From contig NZ_HG938354.1 in assembly GCF_000731315.1 (NCBI RefSeq), positions 744,001 to 808,000 of the forward strand: a stretch of DNA of 64,000 nt, given 5' to 3'. Under the pieces are notes generated by a model that was not told the origin of the DNA, did no database searches, and was given only the letters and a program-made list of their open reading frames with translations. The position numbers and the translations under genes were made by a program. Of the stretch, positions 25,488-33,680 are shown piece by piece (position 1 is the stretch's first letter; each line of letters begins with the position of its first letter). The DNA comes from Neorhizobium galegae bv. orientalis str. HAMBI 540 (GTDB lineage Bacteria > Pseudomonadota > Alphaproteobacteria > Rhizobiales > Rhizobiaceae).

Positions 25488-26513
25488 ATGCTTAAAAAAC
25501 GACAGCTTCTGGCGGCGCTTGCCGCAACGTTCATCGGCATTCAGGGCTTGGGCTACTGCGCAACCCCGGCCGCTGCCCAGCAGGCAGTCAACGCCAGCCT
25601 GCGTCTCAAATGGTTGACCCAGGCTCAGTTCGCCGGTTTCTACGTCGCGCTGGAGAAGGGGTATTACAAGGATGAGGGCATCAACCTTACCATCAACCCC
25701 GGTGGCCCCAATCTGTTGACGGAAAACCTGGTGGCGACCGGGGCCGACACGTTCGGCCTTTCGGGCGGCACCGACAGCGTCTTTAGCGCACGCGACAAGG
25801 GCCTGCCGATCGTCTGCATCGGTGTTGCCCATCAGGTGACGCCGTTCGTCTTCGTGACCTACAAGGACGGCCCGGTCAAAACCGTCCAGGATTTCAAAGG
25901 CAAGAAGGTGACGGCATGGTTCACCGGCGCAAACCACGTGCTCTCGGCCATGTTGGCAAAAGCGGGCATCAAGGCCGGCGAAGTCGATATACAGCCGCAG
26001 CAGGTCTCGATGACGCCGTTCATCGACAAGCAGGTCGATGTCGCGACCGCAACCCGCTACAACGAGCTGCAGATCGTCGCACAGCGCGCCGGCATGGATA
26101 ACCTGCGGATCTTCGTGCCCGAAGATAGCGGCGTTTCTTTCCCGCGAGACACATTGATCGTGTCGGAACAGACCGCCAAGGAAAAGCCGGAACTGGTCGA
26201 GAAATTCCTGCGCGCCAGCATCAAGGGATGGAAATACGCCCTGACCAACGAAAAAGAAGCGATCGACATCGTCATGAAGGTGGCGCCGACTCTCGACCGC
26301 GCGCAGCAGGAAGTCATGCTGTCCGAGATCAAGAAGCTGATGGTCGCCGGCAAGGGCGGCACGGATGGCCTCTTCGCCATTGACAAAACAGCCGTCGGCT
26401 CTGCCAACAGCCTGCTCGCCGAATACAAGGTGATCTCCAAGCCCGTCGATCTCGACGCCGCGTTCAACGACAGCTTCCTGTCGAAGATCCCGGTCGCGGA
26501 AAAGCGCCTATGA
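25488..26513 (+). CDS. ABC transporter substrate-binding protein, NMT1/THI5-like
   Basis: This 341-residue periplasmic protein has a Sec signal (MLKKRQLLAALAATFIGIQG, cleavage near AAAQQ). The mature sequence has the NMT1/SsuA features: LKWLTQAQFAGFYVALEKGY, NPGGPNLLTENLVATG and FSGGTDS-like FGLSGGTDSVF. LKWLxQAQFAGFYVA is typical of binding proteins for pyrimidine or thiamine-precursor-like and related N-heterocycles, though sulfonates and other ligands are also known. It overlaps the first permease by ATGA. Confidence 0.9.
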   Translation: MLKKRQLLAALAATFIGIQGLGYCATPAAAQQAVNASLRLKWLTQAQFAGFYVALEKGYYKDEGINLTINPGGPNLLTENLVATGADTFGLSGGTDSVFSARDKGLPIVCIGVAHQVTPFVFVTYKDGPVKTVQDFKGKKVTAWFTGANHVLSAMLAKAGIKAGEVDIQPQQVSMTPFIDKQVDVATATRYNELQIVAQRAGMDNLRIFVPEDSGVSFPRDTLIVSEQTAKEKPELVEKFLRASIKGWKYALTNEKEAIDIVMKVAPTLDRAQQEVMLSEIKKLMVAGKGGTDGLFAIDKTAVGSANSLLAEYKVISKPVDLDAAFNDSFLSKIPVAEKRL

Positions 26514-27307
26514 GCCTCTCCGGCCTGTCCGGCGCATCCCTGTCCGCCGTAAAGGCGGGCAGATTTGTCTCGATCCTGAAGTCCCTGATCCGGATCGCCG
26601 CATTTCTGCTGATGGTGGAGCTGATCGTCGTGGCGTTGGGAATCAGACCCTATTACCTGCCACGGCCGAGCGCGATTGCGGCCGCGTTTCTGGCCACGCC
26701 GCAGGCTTATCTGCTGAGCATGTGGCGTACCCTGCTGGAAACCCTCATAGGCTTCCTCGCCGGCAGCCTGTTCGGCGTCGCCATGGGCGTGCTCTTTCAT
26801 CGCTGGACTATCCTCCGCGAGCTGTTTTTCCCCCTCTTCGTGGTGTCCCAGACCATACCGGTGATCGCCTTCGGTGCGGTCGTCGTCCTTTGGTTCGGCA
26901 ATACGCTGCTCGCCAAGGCCGTCATTTCCTTCTACATCAGCTTCCTGCCGGTCACGGTGAATGCCATTCTCGGCTTCGCGACGGTCGACCCGCGCCAGGT
27001 CGCGCTGCTGCGCAGCTTCGGGGCAAAAGAAGGCCAGATATTGCGCCGTCTCTACCTTCCGGCCGCGCTGCCGCAGATCTTCGTTGCCCTCAAGCTTGCC
27101 TCCTCGCTATCGCTGATCGGAGCCATCGTCGGCGAATGGTTCGGCGATACGACCGGCCTCGGTGTACTGCTGCTGCAGGCCATGTACAACGAAAACGTCG
27201 TCGGAATATGGGTCACCATCGTCGCCTCCGCCTGCCTGGGGATCGGCCTTTACGCTGCAGTCTCCGAGGCGGAACGGCGGATCGTCTTCTGGGGAGCGGA
27301 ACAATGA
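26510..27307 (+). CDS. ABC transporter permease 1 (SsuC-like)
   Basis: This 265-residue inner-membrane protein has about six hydrophobic segments and the permease loop LLRSFGAKEGQILRRLYLPA. It starts inside the stop of the binding-protein gene and its own stop overlaps the start of the second permease, so the proteins should be made in equal amounts. It forms a heterodimer with the next gene product. Confidence 0.92.
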   Translation: MSLSGLSGASLSAVKAGRFVSILKSLIRIAAFLLMVELIVVALGIRPYYLPRPSAIAAAFLATPQAYLLSMWRTLLETLIGFLAGSLFGVAMGVLFHRWTILRELFFPLFVVSQTIPVIAFGAVVVLWFGNTLLAKAVISFYISFLPVTVNAILGFATVDPRQVALLRSFGAKEGQILRRLYLPAALPQIFVALKLASSLSLIGAIVGEWFGDTTGLGVLLLQAMYNENVVGIWVTIVASACLGIGLYAAVSEAERRIVFWGAEQ

Positions 27308-28065
27308 GCCCCGTCACCGCAAGCAGTAACGCGCGCCGCATCAGCCGGGGTTTTGCCGGTGCATTCCTCCTTGCCGCAATCTGGGAACTGAGCGTCCGCG
27401 GGTTCAACCTGCCGGCCTATGTCCTGCCTTCCGTAAGCAGCATTATTGCCGGCATGTTCGCCGATGCGGGCAAGCTCGTTGCCGCCGCGCGCTTCACCGC
27501 AGCCGAAGCTCTCGCCGGTTATCTTCTGGGTTGCATCATCGGCATTGCCGCAGCCATCGCCGTCAGCATGGTCCCCCGCAGCCGCAGCACCGTGATGTCG
27601 GTTGCGACCGCCGTCAATTCCGTGCCGGTCGTCGCCTATTCGCCGCTTGTCCTGCTCTGGTTCGGCATCGGCATGACGTCCAAGATCGTCATGGTCGCCG
27701 TCGCGGTCAGCTTCACAATCTTCCTGAGCACCATCGCAGGGCTCGATCGCGTCGATCGGAAGTCGGTCGATCTGGTCCGCTCGTTCGGGGCAGGCCGCAT
27801 GGCGGTGCTCTGGCGGCTCAGGCTCCCGACAGCGTTGCCGCTGATTATCGCCGGTATGCGGGTCTCCACCGTCCGCAGCGTCATCGTCGCCATCGTCACG
27901 GAAATGCTGGGCGCTTATGGTGGTCTTGGCTGGGTAATCTACCAGGCCGTGCTGCAGATCGATTTCGTGCAGGTCTGGGCGGCCATCATCGTCGCGTCGG
28001 CGATCAGCCTCTGCTTCTTTGGTGTGATCAGCTTCATCGAGCAGCGTTACATTTTCTGGAGATGA
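27304..28065 (+). CDS. ABC transporter permease 2 (SsuC-like)
   Basis: The ATG at 27304 overlaps the stop of permease 1 (ATGA), giving 253 residues. Hydrophobic segments alternate with short loops, and the ATPase-contact loop is VDLVRSFGAGRMAVLWRLRL. Two different permease genes are unusual for SsuC-type importers, which often use a homodimer, but are seen in thiamine-precursor and related systems. Confidence 0.92.
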   Translation: MSPVTASSNARRISRGFAGAFLLAAIWELSVRGFNLPAYVLPSVSSIIAGMFADAGKLVAAARFTAAEALAGYLLGCIIGIAAAIAVSMVPRSRSTVMSVATAVNSVPVVAYSPLVLLWFGIGMTSKIVMVAVAVSFTIFLSTIAGLDRVDRKSVDLVRSFGAGRMAVLWRLRLPTALPLIIAGMRVSTVRSVIVAIVTEMLGAYGGLGWVIYQAVLQIDFVQVWAAIIVASAISLCFFGVISFIEQRYIFWR

Positions 28066-29375
28066 CCAATCTTATGACGCGCAGCATTCACTTCGGACTC
28101 TTTCTCCTTGGGACCGGCAGCCACGTAGCCGGATGGCGGGTACCGGGGGCGATAGACAGCTTTCAGGATATCGAGATGGTACGGCGCATTGCCATGGAGG
28201 CAGAGCGCGGGCTGTTCGACCTGATCTTCATGGGCGACAACCTCAATGCGGATCCGGGGGCCCACCCCTCGTACACGGCACGGCTCGAGCCGCTGACGCT
28301 GCTGGCGGCGATTGCCGGCGCGACGCGCCATATCGGTCTCGGTGCCACGATGTCGACGACCTACAGCGATCCGTTCACGGTGGCCCGCGCATTTGCTTCA
28401 CTCGACCATATCAGCGGTGGCCGCGCCGCCTGGAATGCGGTCACCACGGCCAATCCGGCGGCGGCGGCCAACTTCGGAACGATCCATCCGGACCATTCCA
28501 AACGTTACGAGATCGCCGAGGAATTCCTGGCCGTGGTTCGCGGGCTGTGGGACTGTTGGGCCGATGATGCGATCCTCGCCGACCGGCAGAGCGGGGTCTA
28601 TATCGACGCCGCAAAAGTCCGCGCGCTCGATCACGACGGCACCCATTTCAAGGTCAAGGGACCGATCAACATCAGCCGCTCGCCCCAGGGGCAGCCGATC
28701 ATCCTGCAGGCCGGCGGCTCCGGTCCGGGACAGGAACTCGCGGCCAAGTCCGCCGATGTCGTCTTCTCCGTCACCCAGGATCTCGATGAGGCGCGCTCCT
28801 TCTACGCCTCCGTCAAAGGGCGGCTTGCCAAATATGGCCGAACCGCGGACTCCATGATCGTCTTGCCGGGTGTGATGCCAATCATCGGGCGCACCGAACG
28901 CGAGGCCCACGACAAGCTCGCGGAACTGCAGGAGTACATCAGCGAGACCAACGGGCTTTCCATTCTGAGCGACCGCTTCGGCGTGGACATGAGCCAATTC
29001 GACCTCGATGGACCGATCCCGGATATCGGCCCGTCAGACAATTATCATGCCTTTGCGCGGGTCATGCTGGACAAGGCAAGGCGGGAAAACATGCGCCTGC
29101 GGGATCTCTACAATCTGGTCGCTGCGGCACGCGGCCACTGGGTTCTCTGCGGCACGCCGGACTATGTGGCGGATACGCTGGAGACGTGGTTCACGACGGG
29201 TGCGGCGGATGGCTTCAACATCATGCCGTCCCACTTCCTGGGCGGGTTGACGGATTTCGTCGATATGGTCGTGCCGATCCTGCAGCAGCGTGGGCTCTAC
29301 CGCACGGAATACGAGGGCACGACGCTGCGCGACCGCGTGGGTCTAGCAAGGCCGGTGCGTGCCGGGAGCGCGTAA
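28062..29375 (+). CDS. LLM-class flavin-dependent monooxygenase (NtaA/SnaA/DszA type)
   Basis: The ATG at 28062 overlaps the permease stop; a second ATG at 28074 is possible. The product has 437 residues, the usual length for this group. Features are the N-terminal FGLFLLGTGSH, RLEPLTLLAAIAGATRHIGL, GRAAWNAVTTANPAAAANFG and QAGGSGPGQELAAKSADVVF. These enzymes use reduced FMN from a separate reductase to oxidise C-N, C-S or ring bonds (NTA, EDTA, DBT sulfone). The operon position indicates it oxidises the compound brought in by the NMT1-type importer. No flavin reductase gene is seen nearby. Confidence 0.92.
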   Translation: MTNLMTRSIHFGLFLLGTGSHVAGWRVPGAIDSFQDIEMVRRIAMEAERGLFDLIFMGDNLNADPGAHPSYTARLEPLTLLAAIAGATRHIGLGATMSTTYSDPFTVARAFASLDHISGGRAAWNAVTTANPAAAANFGTIHPDHSKRYEIAEEFLAVVRGLWDCWADDAILADRQSGVYIDAAKVRALDHDGTHFKVKGPINISRSPQGQPIILQAGGSGPGQELAAKSADVVFSVTQDLDEARSFYASVKGRLAKYGRTADSMIVLPGVMPIIGRTEREAHDKLAELQEYISETNGLSILSDRFGVDMSQFDLDGPIPDIGPSDNYHAFARVMLDKARRENMRLRDLYNLVAAARGHWVLCGTPDYVADTLETWFTTGAADGFNIMPSHFLGGLTDFVDMVVPILQQRGLYRTEYEGTTLRDRVGLARPVRAGSA

Positions 29376-29411
29376 TGTGTTTTCGTCCGGACCGACGAGT
29401 AGATTGCTGGC

Positions 29412-29651
29412 TTGTCCTTGGTCTCTGGTTCGGGGACGGAATTGCTCGACATGATGCAGGTCCACTCGGCCATGCGCCAACATGTCGATATGGTGATCTC
29501 CGACGCGCCATCCTCAAATGAGGCCAAGATCGCGTTTCTCCACGAGATCCGCAGGCGTGCCCGCGATGTGGCGCCTCCCGCAATCAGGGCGCCTGATCTT
29601 TTGCGTCGCCATGCACGGCTGGCGCGATTCTTGCGTGGCTTGGCGCAATGA
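29412..29651 (+). CDS. Small unknown protein, 79 aa or fewer
   Basis: The frame is bounded upstream by a stop at 29400 and could start at TTG 29412 or ATG 29451. Third codon positions are GC-rich and the reading is clean. The product is a helical, basic-ended protein (IAFLHEIRRRARDVAPPAIR, then ARLARFLRGLAQ). Its stop overlaps the start of the next small gene (ATGA). It follows the flavin monooxygenase gene by 36 bp. I do not recognise a family. Confidence 0.5.
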   Translation: MSLVSGSGTELLDMMQVHSAMRQHVDMVISDAPSSNEAKIAFLHEIRRRARDVAPPAIRAPDLLRRHARLARFLRGLAQ

Positions 29652-29893
29652 CCATTCAGGGGCAAATTTCAAAAATGACCGACGCTTCACGTCCTCGTTC
29701 GCGCAGTGCCCATCTGTCGGGGCTGACCGTCACCATCCAGAATCCACTGCGGTTGGTCACATCCAACAAGGCGAGGCTCGTCCTCATGGCCTGCCTGATG
29801 CGTTTCGTCGCCCTGCCGCTTGCGGCGGACCCGGACCAGCGGGCGACGCGCGAGGCGGTGGCGCGCATGCAACAGATCTTTGTCCAGCACTGA
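29648..29893 (+). CDS. Small unknown protein, 81 aa
   Basis: This gene starts inside the stop of the preceding small gene and ends 17 bases before the amidohydrolase start, which strongly suggests it is translated. Codon third positions are strongly GC-biased. The product has a basic N-terminus, a hydrophobic stretch (LVLMACLMRFVALPLAA) and an amphipathic end (TREAVARMQQIFVQH). No motif is recognised. It may be a small accessory subunit. Confidence 0.55.
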   Translation: MTIQGQISKMTDASRPRSRSAHLSGLTVTIQNPLRLVTSNKARLVLMACLMRFVALPLAADPDQRATREAVARMQQIFVQH

Positions 29894-29910
29894 TAAAAGA
29901 GGGAACGAAA

Positions 29911-31449
29911 ATGAACGGAAATCATGACAACGACACGCCTTGCGATTGCTGCGGAGAGCCGATTGAGCCGCGTTTCGGCCGCCGGTCGCTGCTCCTGGGG
30001 GCAAGCGGCATCGCCTGCACCGGAGTCTTTGGGCTTGCCGCGCCCGCGATCATGGAAGCGGATTCCGCGCGCGCCCAGCAACCGGCTCCTCAAGCCCTGC
30101 CGGATCGGAAGGAATATCTCATCAAGGGCGGCTCGCTGATCACCGTCGATGACAAGCTAGGCAATATCGAGGGCGCTGACATTCATGTCCGCAACGGCGA
30201 GATCGTCGCCATCGGCGCCGGTCTTCAGGCGCCCGGCGCGGAGGTCATCGATGCTTCGCGCATGATCGTGATGCCGGGCATGATCGATACCCATTTTCAT
30301 ATCTGGACCAGCATCATGCGGAACATGCTGGCGCCGGGCTTGGAATATTTCGCCGTCAAGCGGGCTTTCGTGCCGCAGATGACGCCGGCGGCCTTCTATG
30401 CCAGCGACATGCTTGCCATGGCCGAGAGCCTGAATGCCGGTGTCACGACCCTGCACAACTACTGCCATCACGTCATGTCCCCGGACACAGTGGAAGCGGA
30501 AATGCGCGCACATAGGGATTCCGGCATGCGCGCATTGTTCACCTTCGGGCACCACGATGCGCTCGAAAAGGACAAACTCATCGATCTCGACCTGGCCGGA
30601 CGGGTGCAGAAGCAATGGTTCGGAACGGATTCGCAATTCGGCGACATGGTGACCTTCGGCCTGAACTCGCGTGGCCCGGCGGTGCTATCCGAAAAGCTCT
30701 TCCGCACGGAAATGGACTGGGCCTTCGAGCGCAACCTGCCGGTTGCCATGCATGCCGGGCAGGGAGGCTACAGCTACAGCATCGTGCCCTTGAAGACCTG
30801 GGGTTACCTGGGACCCAAGACGATCGTCGTTCACTTTGTCCATGCCAAGCCGGAGGACCGGGCCGCCATGGCGGAAACCGGAGCCCCGCTGAGCTATTCC
30901 GTCCATTCGGAACTGCGGCTGGGAAATTCCGGCTATCAGGCGCAGCAGCTCGTTCACATGTTCAACAGCGGTGTGAACGTCTCGCTTTCCTTCGACGCCA
31001 ACGCCCTGGCACCGATCGACATGTTCGAATCCATGTCGACAGCCTGGTACATGGGCATTCCGTTCAAGGGCACCGACACGGAAAAATCCCGGCCGATCAA
31101 TTTCTCCGACGTCATCAAGATGGGAACGATCAACGGTGCGAAAGCGCTGGGGATCGAGGACAAGACGGGGTCGCTCACGGTCGGCAAGCGCGCCGATATC
31201 GTGCTCGTTCGCTCCGACGACCTGAACATGCTGCCTTACGGTCGTCCCGAAGGCATGATTGGGCGCACGGCGCGTGCCGCCAATGTCGATACGGTCTTCG
31301 TCGACGGAAGGGTGATGAAGCGTGGCGGGAAGCTGGTCGGGCTAGATGCCGGACGGATCAAGGAAGACGCGGTCCGCGAAGCCTACGACCTGCGCCGGCG
31401 CGCCGGCGGCGATGTTGCTGTGGCCGGTGATTGGGCTCGTCTCTTCTAG
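29911..31449 (+). CDS. Tat-exported metal-dependent amidohydrolase
   Basis: This 512-residue amidohydrolase-superfamily protein has an N-terminal Cys-rich patch (CDCCGEP) directly before a twin-arginine segment (FGRRSLLLGASGIACTGVFG). The catalytic domain has DTHFH (metal pair), HAGQ, VVHFVHAK and SFDANALAP, the last matching the metal-binding Asp. The C-terminal composite-domain end is LTVGKRADIVLVRSDDLNM. It resembles the ATZ/TRZ and cytosine-deaminase-like group, enzymes that remove amino or chloro groups from N-heterocycles. Export places it outside the cytoplasm, upstream of the importer in pathway order. Confidence 0.88.
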   Translation: MNGNHDNDTPCDCCGEPIEPRFGRRSLLLGASGIACTGVFGLAAPAIMEADSARAQQPAPQALPDRKEYLIKGGSLITVDDKLGNIEGADIHVRNGEIVAIGAGLQAPGAEVIDASRMIVMPGMIDTHFHIWTSIMRNMLAPGLEYFAVKRAFVPQMTPAAFYASDMLAMAESLNAGVTTLHNYCHHVMSPDTVEAEMRAHRDSGMRALFTFGHHDALEKDKLIDLDLAGRVQKQWFGTDSQFGDMVTFGLNSRGPAVLSEKLFRTEMDWAFERNLPVAMHAGQGGYSYSIVPLKTWGYLGPKTIVVHFVHAKPEDRAAMAETGAPLSYSVHSELRLGNSGYQAQQLVHMFNSGVNVSLSFDANALAPIDMFESMSTAWYMGIPFKGTDTEKSRPINFSDVIKMGTINGAKALGIEDKTGSLTVGKRADIVLVRSDDLNMLPYGRPEGMIGRTARAANVDTVFVDGRVMKRGGKLVGLDAGRIKEDAVREAYDLRRRAGGDVAVAGDWARLF

Positions 31450-31543
31450 TCCGCTGCGGTCTTGGCAAAGCTCAAGACGCATGCACGTCCGCTATCTCGC
31501 CGTTGAAGTATCGGGTATTCCGTATGAACCGCAAACCTACAAT

Positions 31544-31569
31544 ATACCAGGCGCCGCGCTGCCTGGTAT
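31544..31569 (+). repeat. Perfect 9-bp inverted repeat
   Basis: ATACCAGGC and GCCTGGTAT flank an 8-base GC-rich loop, about 95 bp after the amidohydrolase stop. There is no T run, so it is either a Rho-type or weak terminator structure or a protein-binding palindrome. Confidence 0.5.
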
Positions 31570-31717
31570 CAGCCGGGGAGGGCAGGTGTTCCGAATGACT
31601 CTATTGCCGCTCGCATAACCACGGGTCGATGGTTCTAATCTGTTCAAGAGCTAACTAAATAAACGAGATCGGGCGGAGGCGGCCCAAAAAGCGCTATGGC
31701 ATTCGTCATTCATTTGC

Positions 31718-31730
31718 ATTACAATGTAAT
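31718..31730. promoter_or_regulatory. Candidate RelB operator
   Basis: ATTACAATGTAAT is a perfect 13-bp palindrome (ATTAC/GTAAT) 18 bp before the antitoxin start codon. This is where RelB/DinJ-type antitoxins bind to repress their own operon. Confidence 0.65.
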
Positions 31731-31747
31731 TGACAATGGAGATAGCT

Positions 31748-32056
31748 ATGGCTGCAAATGCACTCGTGCAAACTCGTATTGATGCCGAAGTTCGGGATCG
31801 TGCCTCCGCAGTGCTTGAAAACATGGGGCTTACGGTATCGGACGCGGTTCGTATCTTGCTCACCCGGACAGCCAACGAGGGTGCGCTGCCACTCGAACTT
31901 CTTTCAGGCAGCGAGGCCCATGACGCCTGGTTTCGCACCAAGGTACTTGAAGCGCTGAACGATACTCGACCTGACGTCTCGGATGATGAAGTCGAGACGC
32001 ATTTCGCAGAACGTCGTGCGGCAGCCCGCCTTAGAGCGGATGCACGCAAATCGTGA
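31748..32056 (+). CDS. RelB/DinJ family antitoxin
   Basis: The ATG at 31748 lies after a GGAGATAG site and gives 102 residues. The N-terminal ribbon-helix-helix has VQTRIDAEVRDRASAVLENM and GLTVSDAVRILLTR, the dimer and DNA-binding unit. The C-terminal part is acidic and then basic and would wrap the toxin. Its stop overlaps a GTG start of a RelE/ParE-type toxin that is frameshifted, so the antitoxin is now likely an orphan. Confidence 0.88.
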   Translation: MAANALVQTRIDAEVRDRASAVLENMGLTVSDAVRILLTRTANEGALPLELLSGSEAHDAWFRTKVLEALNDTRPDVSDDEVETHFAERRAAARLRADARKS

Positions 32057-32335
32057 AGCTTACCTGGTCTGCGTCGCGTTATCGGATCGCGACGCCATCT
32101 TCACATACATAGAAGCAGAAAATCCTACAGCCGCCATTCTGGTCGATGAACGGATCGTTGCTGCCGCTCGTCGTTTGACTGATTTTCCCGCAAGCGGTCG
32201 GATTGGCAGAATTGCCGGCACCCGCGAACTGGTAATCAACGGTACGCGGCGTATGCCATTACTGAAACAGCGGTTCGTATTCTTCGCGTCCTCCATGGGG
32301 CACAGGAATGGCCAGAGACTTTACCAACTATCTAG
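32053..32335 (+). pseudogene. RelE/ParE-type toxin, two frameshifts
   Basis: The reading starts at the GTG overlapping the antitoxin stop (VKLTWSA). It moves to another frame near 32074 (ALSDRDAIFTYIEAENPTAA, continuing to GTRELVING) and to the third frame near 32241 (YAAYAITETAVRILRVLHGA, then QEWPETL) to a stop at 32333-32335. Joined, this is a complete RelE/ParE-superfamily toxin of about 94 residues. Neither shift is in a homopolymer, so real inactivation is plausible. Confidence 0.8.
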
Positions 32336-32451
32336 GCTTCGAGCTCGATCCTGAGAGCCGACGGGTCGGTGGTTCGAGCTGGTTCAAGGCGAAGGAATAG
32401 ACTGGAGGTTCATATGCCTCGCCCAGAAGGAAATACCTGACAGAATAGGCG

Positions 32452-33129
32452 TCATTCGTCGCCCGGTACGCCGTATGATGGAGCGGCCAGCGGGTTGAGT
32501 GCCCGCGTCACGTAATCCTCCGCCTGCGGTCTGTAGACGTCCCACGCCCGCGCCACCGCTGCGATCGGGCAGCCATCGTCCAGCCAGTCGATCCGAAGTT
32601 CGGCGTAGGGCCAGGTTTGCTTGTCGACGATCAGCAGGCCCGCCGACCGAACCGGGCCGGCTTCGCCGCCCGCATCGACGGCCGCTCTGAGCGCGGCGAT
32701 GAGGCGGTCACCCAAAGTACCCGAAGTGGCCTCGAATGAATCGATCATCACCTTCGGCACGCCGTCATTGGCCAGAAGGTTGCCGGCGGCAACACATTGA
32801 TGGCCGACGGCGGAGGTCCAGGTTCCGAGAGCGTTGCTGCCGGAATGGATAGCCGTCCCGCCGTGCACATCCACCGCCAGCAATTGGCGATAGTTTGGAA
32901 AATCATCGCCCTGCCGTGCGGTGGCTACGGCTTCTGCTGCGCTCGCGCCTTTTTCGAGAGCGCCCAGCATTCTAGGGCCGAGTGCCGGATTGGTCACGTT
33001 CTGCGTTGCAACGGCGCCGATGCCGGCTCGAGCCCAGGCGCAGCGAGCGGCGACCGCAGGCGACGAAGACGAAATCGCCACACCGAACTGGCCGGTCAGC
33101 TCACAGCGAGCGACGATTGAGAAGGTCAT
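32452..33129 (-). CDS. DUF1028 family protein (Ntn-hydrolase-like)
   Basis: This 225-residue protein starts at MTFSIVARCELTGQFGVAIS, the hallmark opening of DUF1028, and continues GIGAVATQNVTNPALGPRML and HQCVAAGNLLAND. DUF1028 proteins are thought to have an Ntn-hydrolase fold and often sit beside RidA and amidase genes, but their reaction is not established. It is the last gene of the FMO-RidA-DUF1028 operon. Confidence 0.9.
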   Translation of the reverse strand: MTFSIVARCELTGQFGVAISSSSPAVAARCAWARAGIGAVATQNVTNPALGPRMLGALEKGASAAEAVATARQGDDFPNYRQLLAVDVHGGTAIHSGSNALGTWTSAVGHQCVAAGNLLANDGVPKVMIDSFEATSGTLGDRLIAALRAAVDAGGEAGPVRSAGLLIVDKQTWPYAELRIDWLDDGCPIAAVARAWDVYRPQAEDYVTRALNPLAAPSYGVPGDE

Positions 33130-33212
33130 GGGAACTCCTGTGTCGGGACGGTGGGATAACGCCTCAGCGTGCGTCGGCCGGTGAATGCCTGCCGACGCAC
33201 GCTGAAAGACTA

Positions 33213-33626
33213 TCAGTCTGGAATGACGGCCGTCGCGTCGATCTCCACAAGCCATTCCGGCCGTGCCAGCGCCACGACGACGAGCCCGGTGCAGACCGGG
33301 AAGACGCCTTTGATGTACTCGCCCATGGTCCGGTAGACGGCCTCGCGGTGGCGAACGTCTGTCAGATAGACGACCAGTTTGGTGACATGCTCCATCTGGC
33401 CGCCGGATTCCTGCACCAGCTGGCGAATGTTCTCCATCACCCTGTGCGTCTGCTCGACCGGATCATGGCTGTCGATATTCTTGGCGGTGTCGAGGTCCTG
33501 CGGGCACTGGCCACGCAGAAAGATCATCGTGCCGCGAGCGACAACCGCCTGGCAGAGGTCGTTGTCGAGCTTCTGCTCGGGATAGGTTTCCTTGGTGTTG
33601 AACTTGCGAATGCGCGTATGTGCCAT
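33213..33626 (-). CDS. RidA/YjgF/UK114 family protein
   Basis: This 137-residue protein starts at the ATG at 33626, preceded by GGAGAAG; an earlier ATG at 33638 overlaps that site. It has the family segments LRGQCPQDL and RPEWLVEIDATAVI, with the Arg that binds keto-acid carboxylates. RidA proteins hydrolyse reactive imines and enamines, and the pyrimidine-pathway RutC belongs here. It lies between a flavin monooxygenase and a DUF1028 gene, which suggests it removes an imine product of the oxidation. Confidence 0.88.
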   Translation of the reverse strand: MAHTRIRKFNTKETYPEQKLDNDLCQAVVARGTMIFLRGQCPQDLDTAKNIDSHDPVEQTHRVMENIRQLVQESGGQMEHVTKLVVYLTDVRHREAVYRTMGEYIKGVFPVCTGLVVVALARPEWLVEIDATAVIPD

Positions 33627-33680
33627 TCTCTTCTCCATAGGATCGTTCGTGCGGGATGCTGGCAGGCCTCTGCCGGTCGA

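Noticed and set aside
32308..32400. 30-codon frame after the broken toxin (MARDFTNYLGFELDPESRRV)
   Set aside because: It is short and partly overlaps the toxin's last codons in another frame, with no recognisable family.
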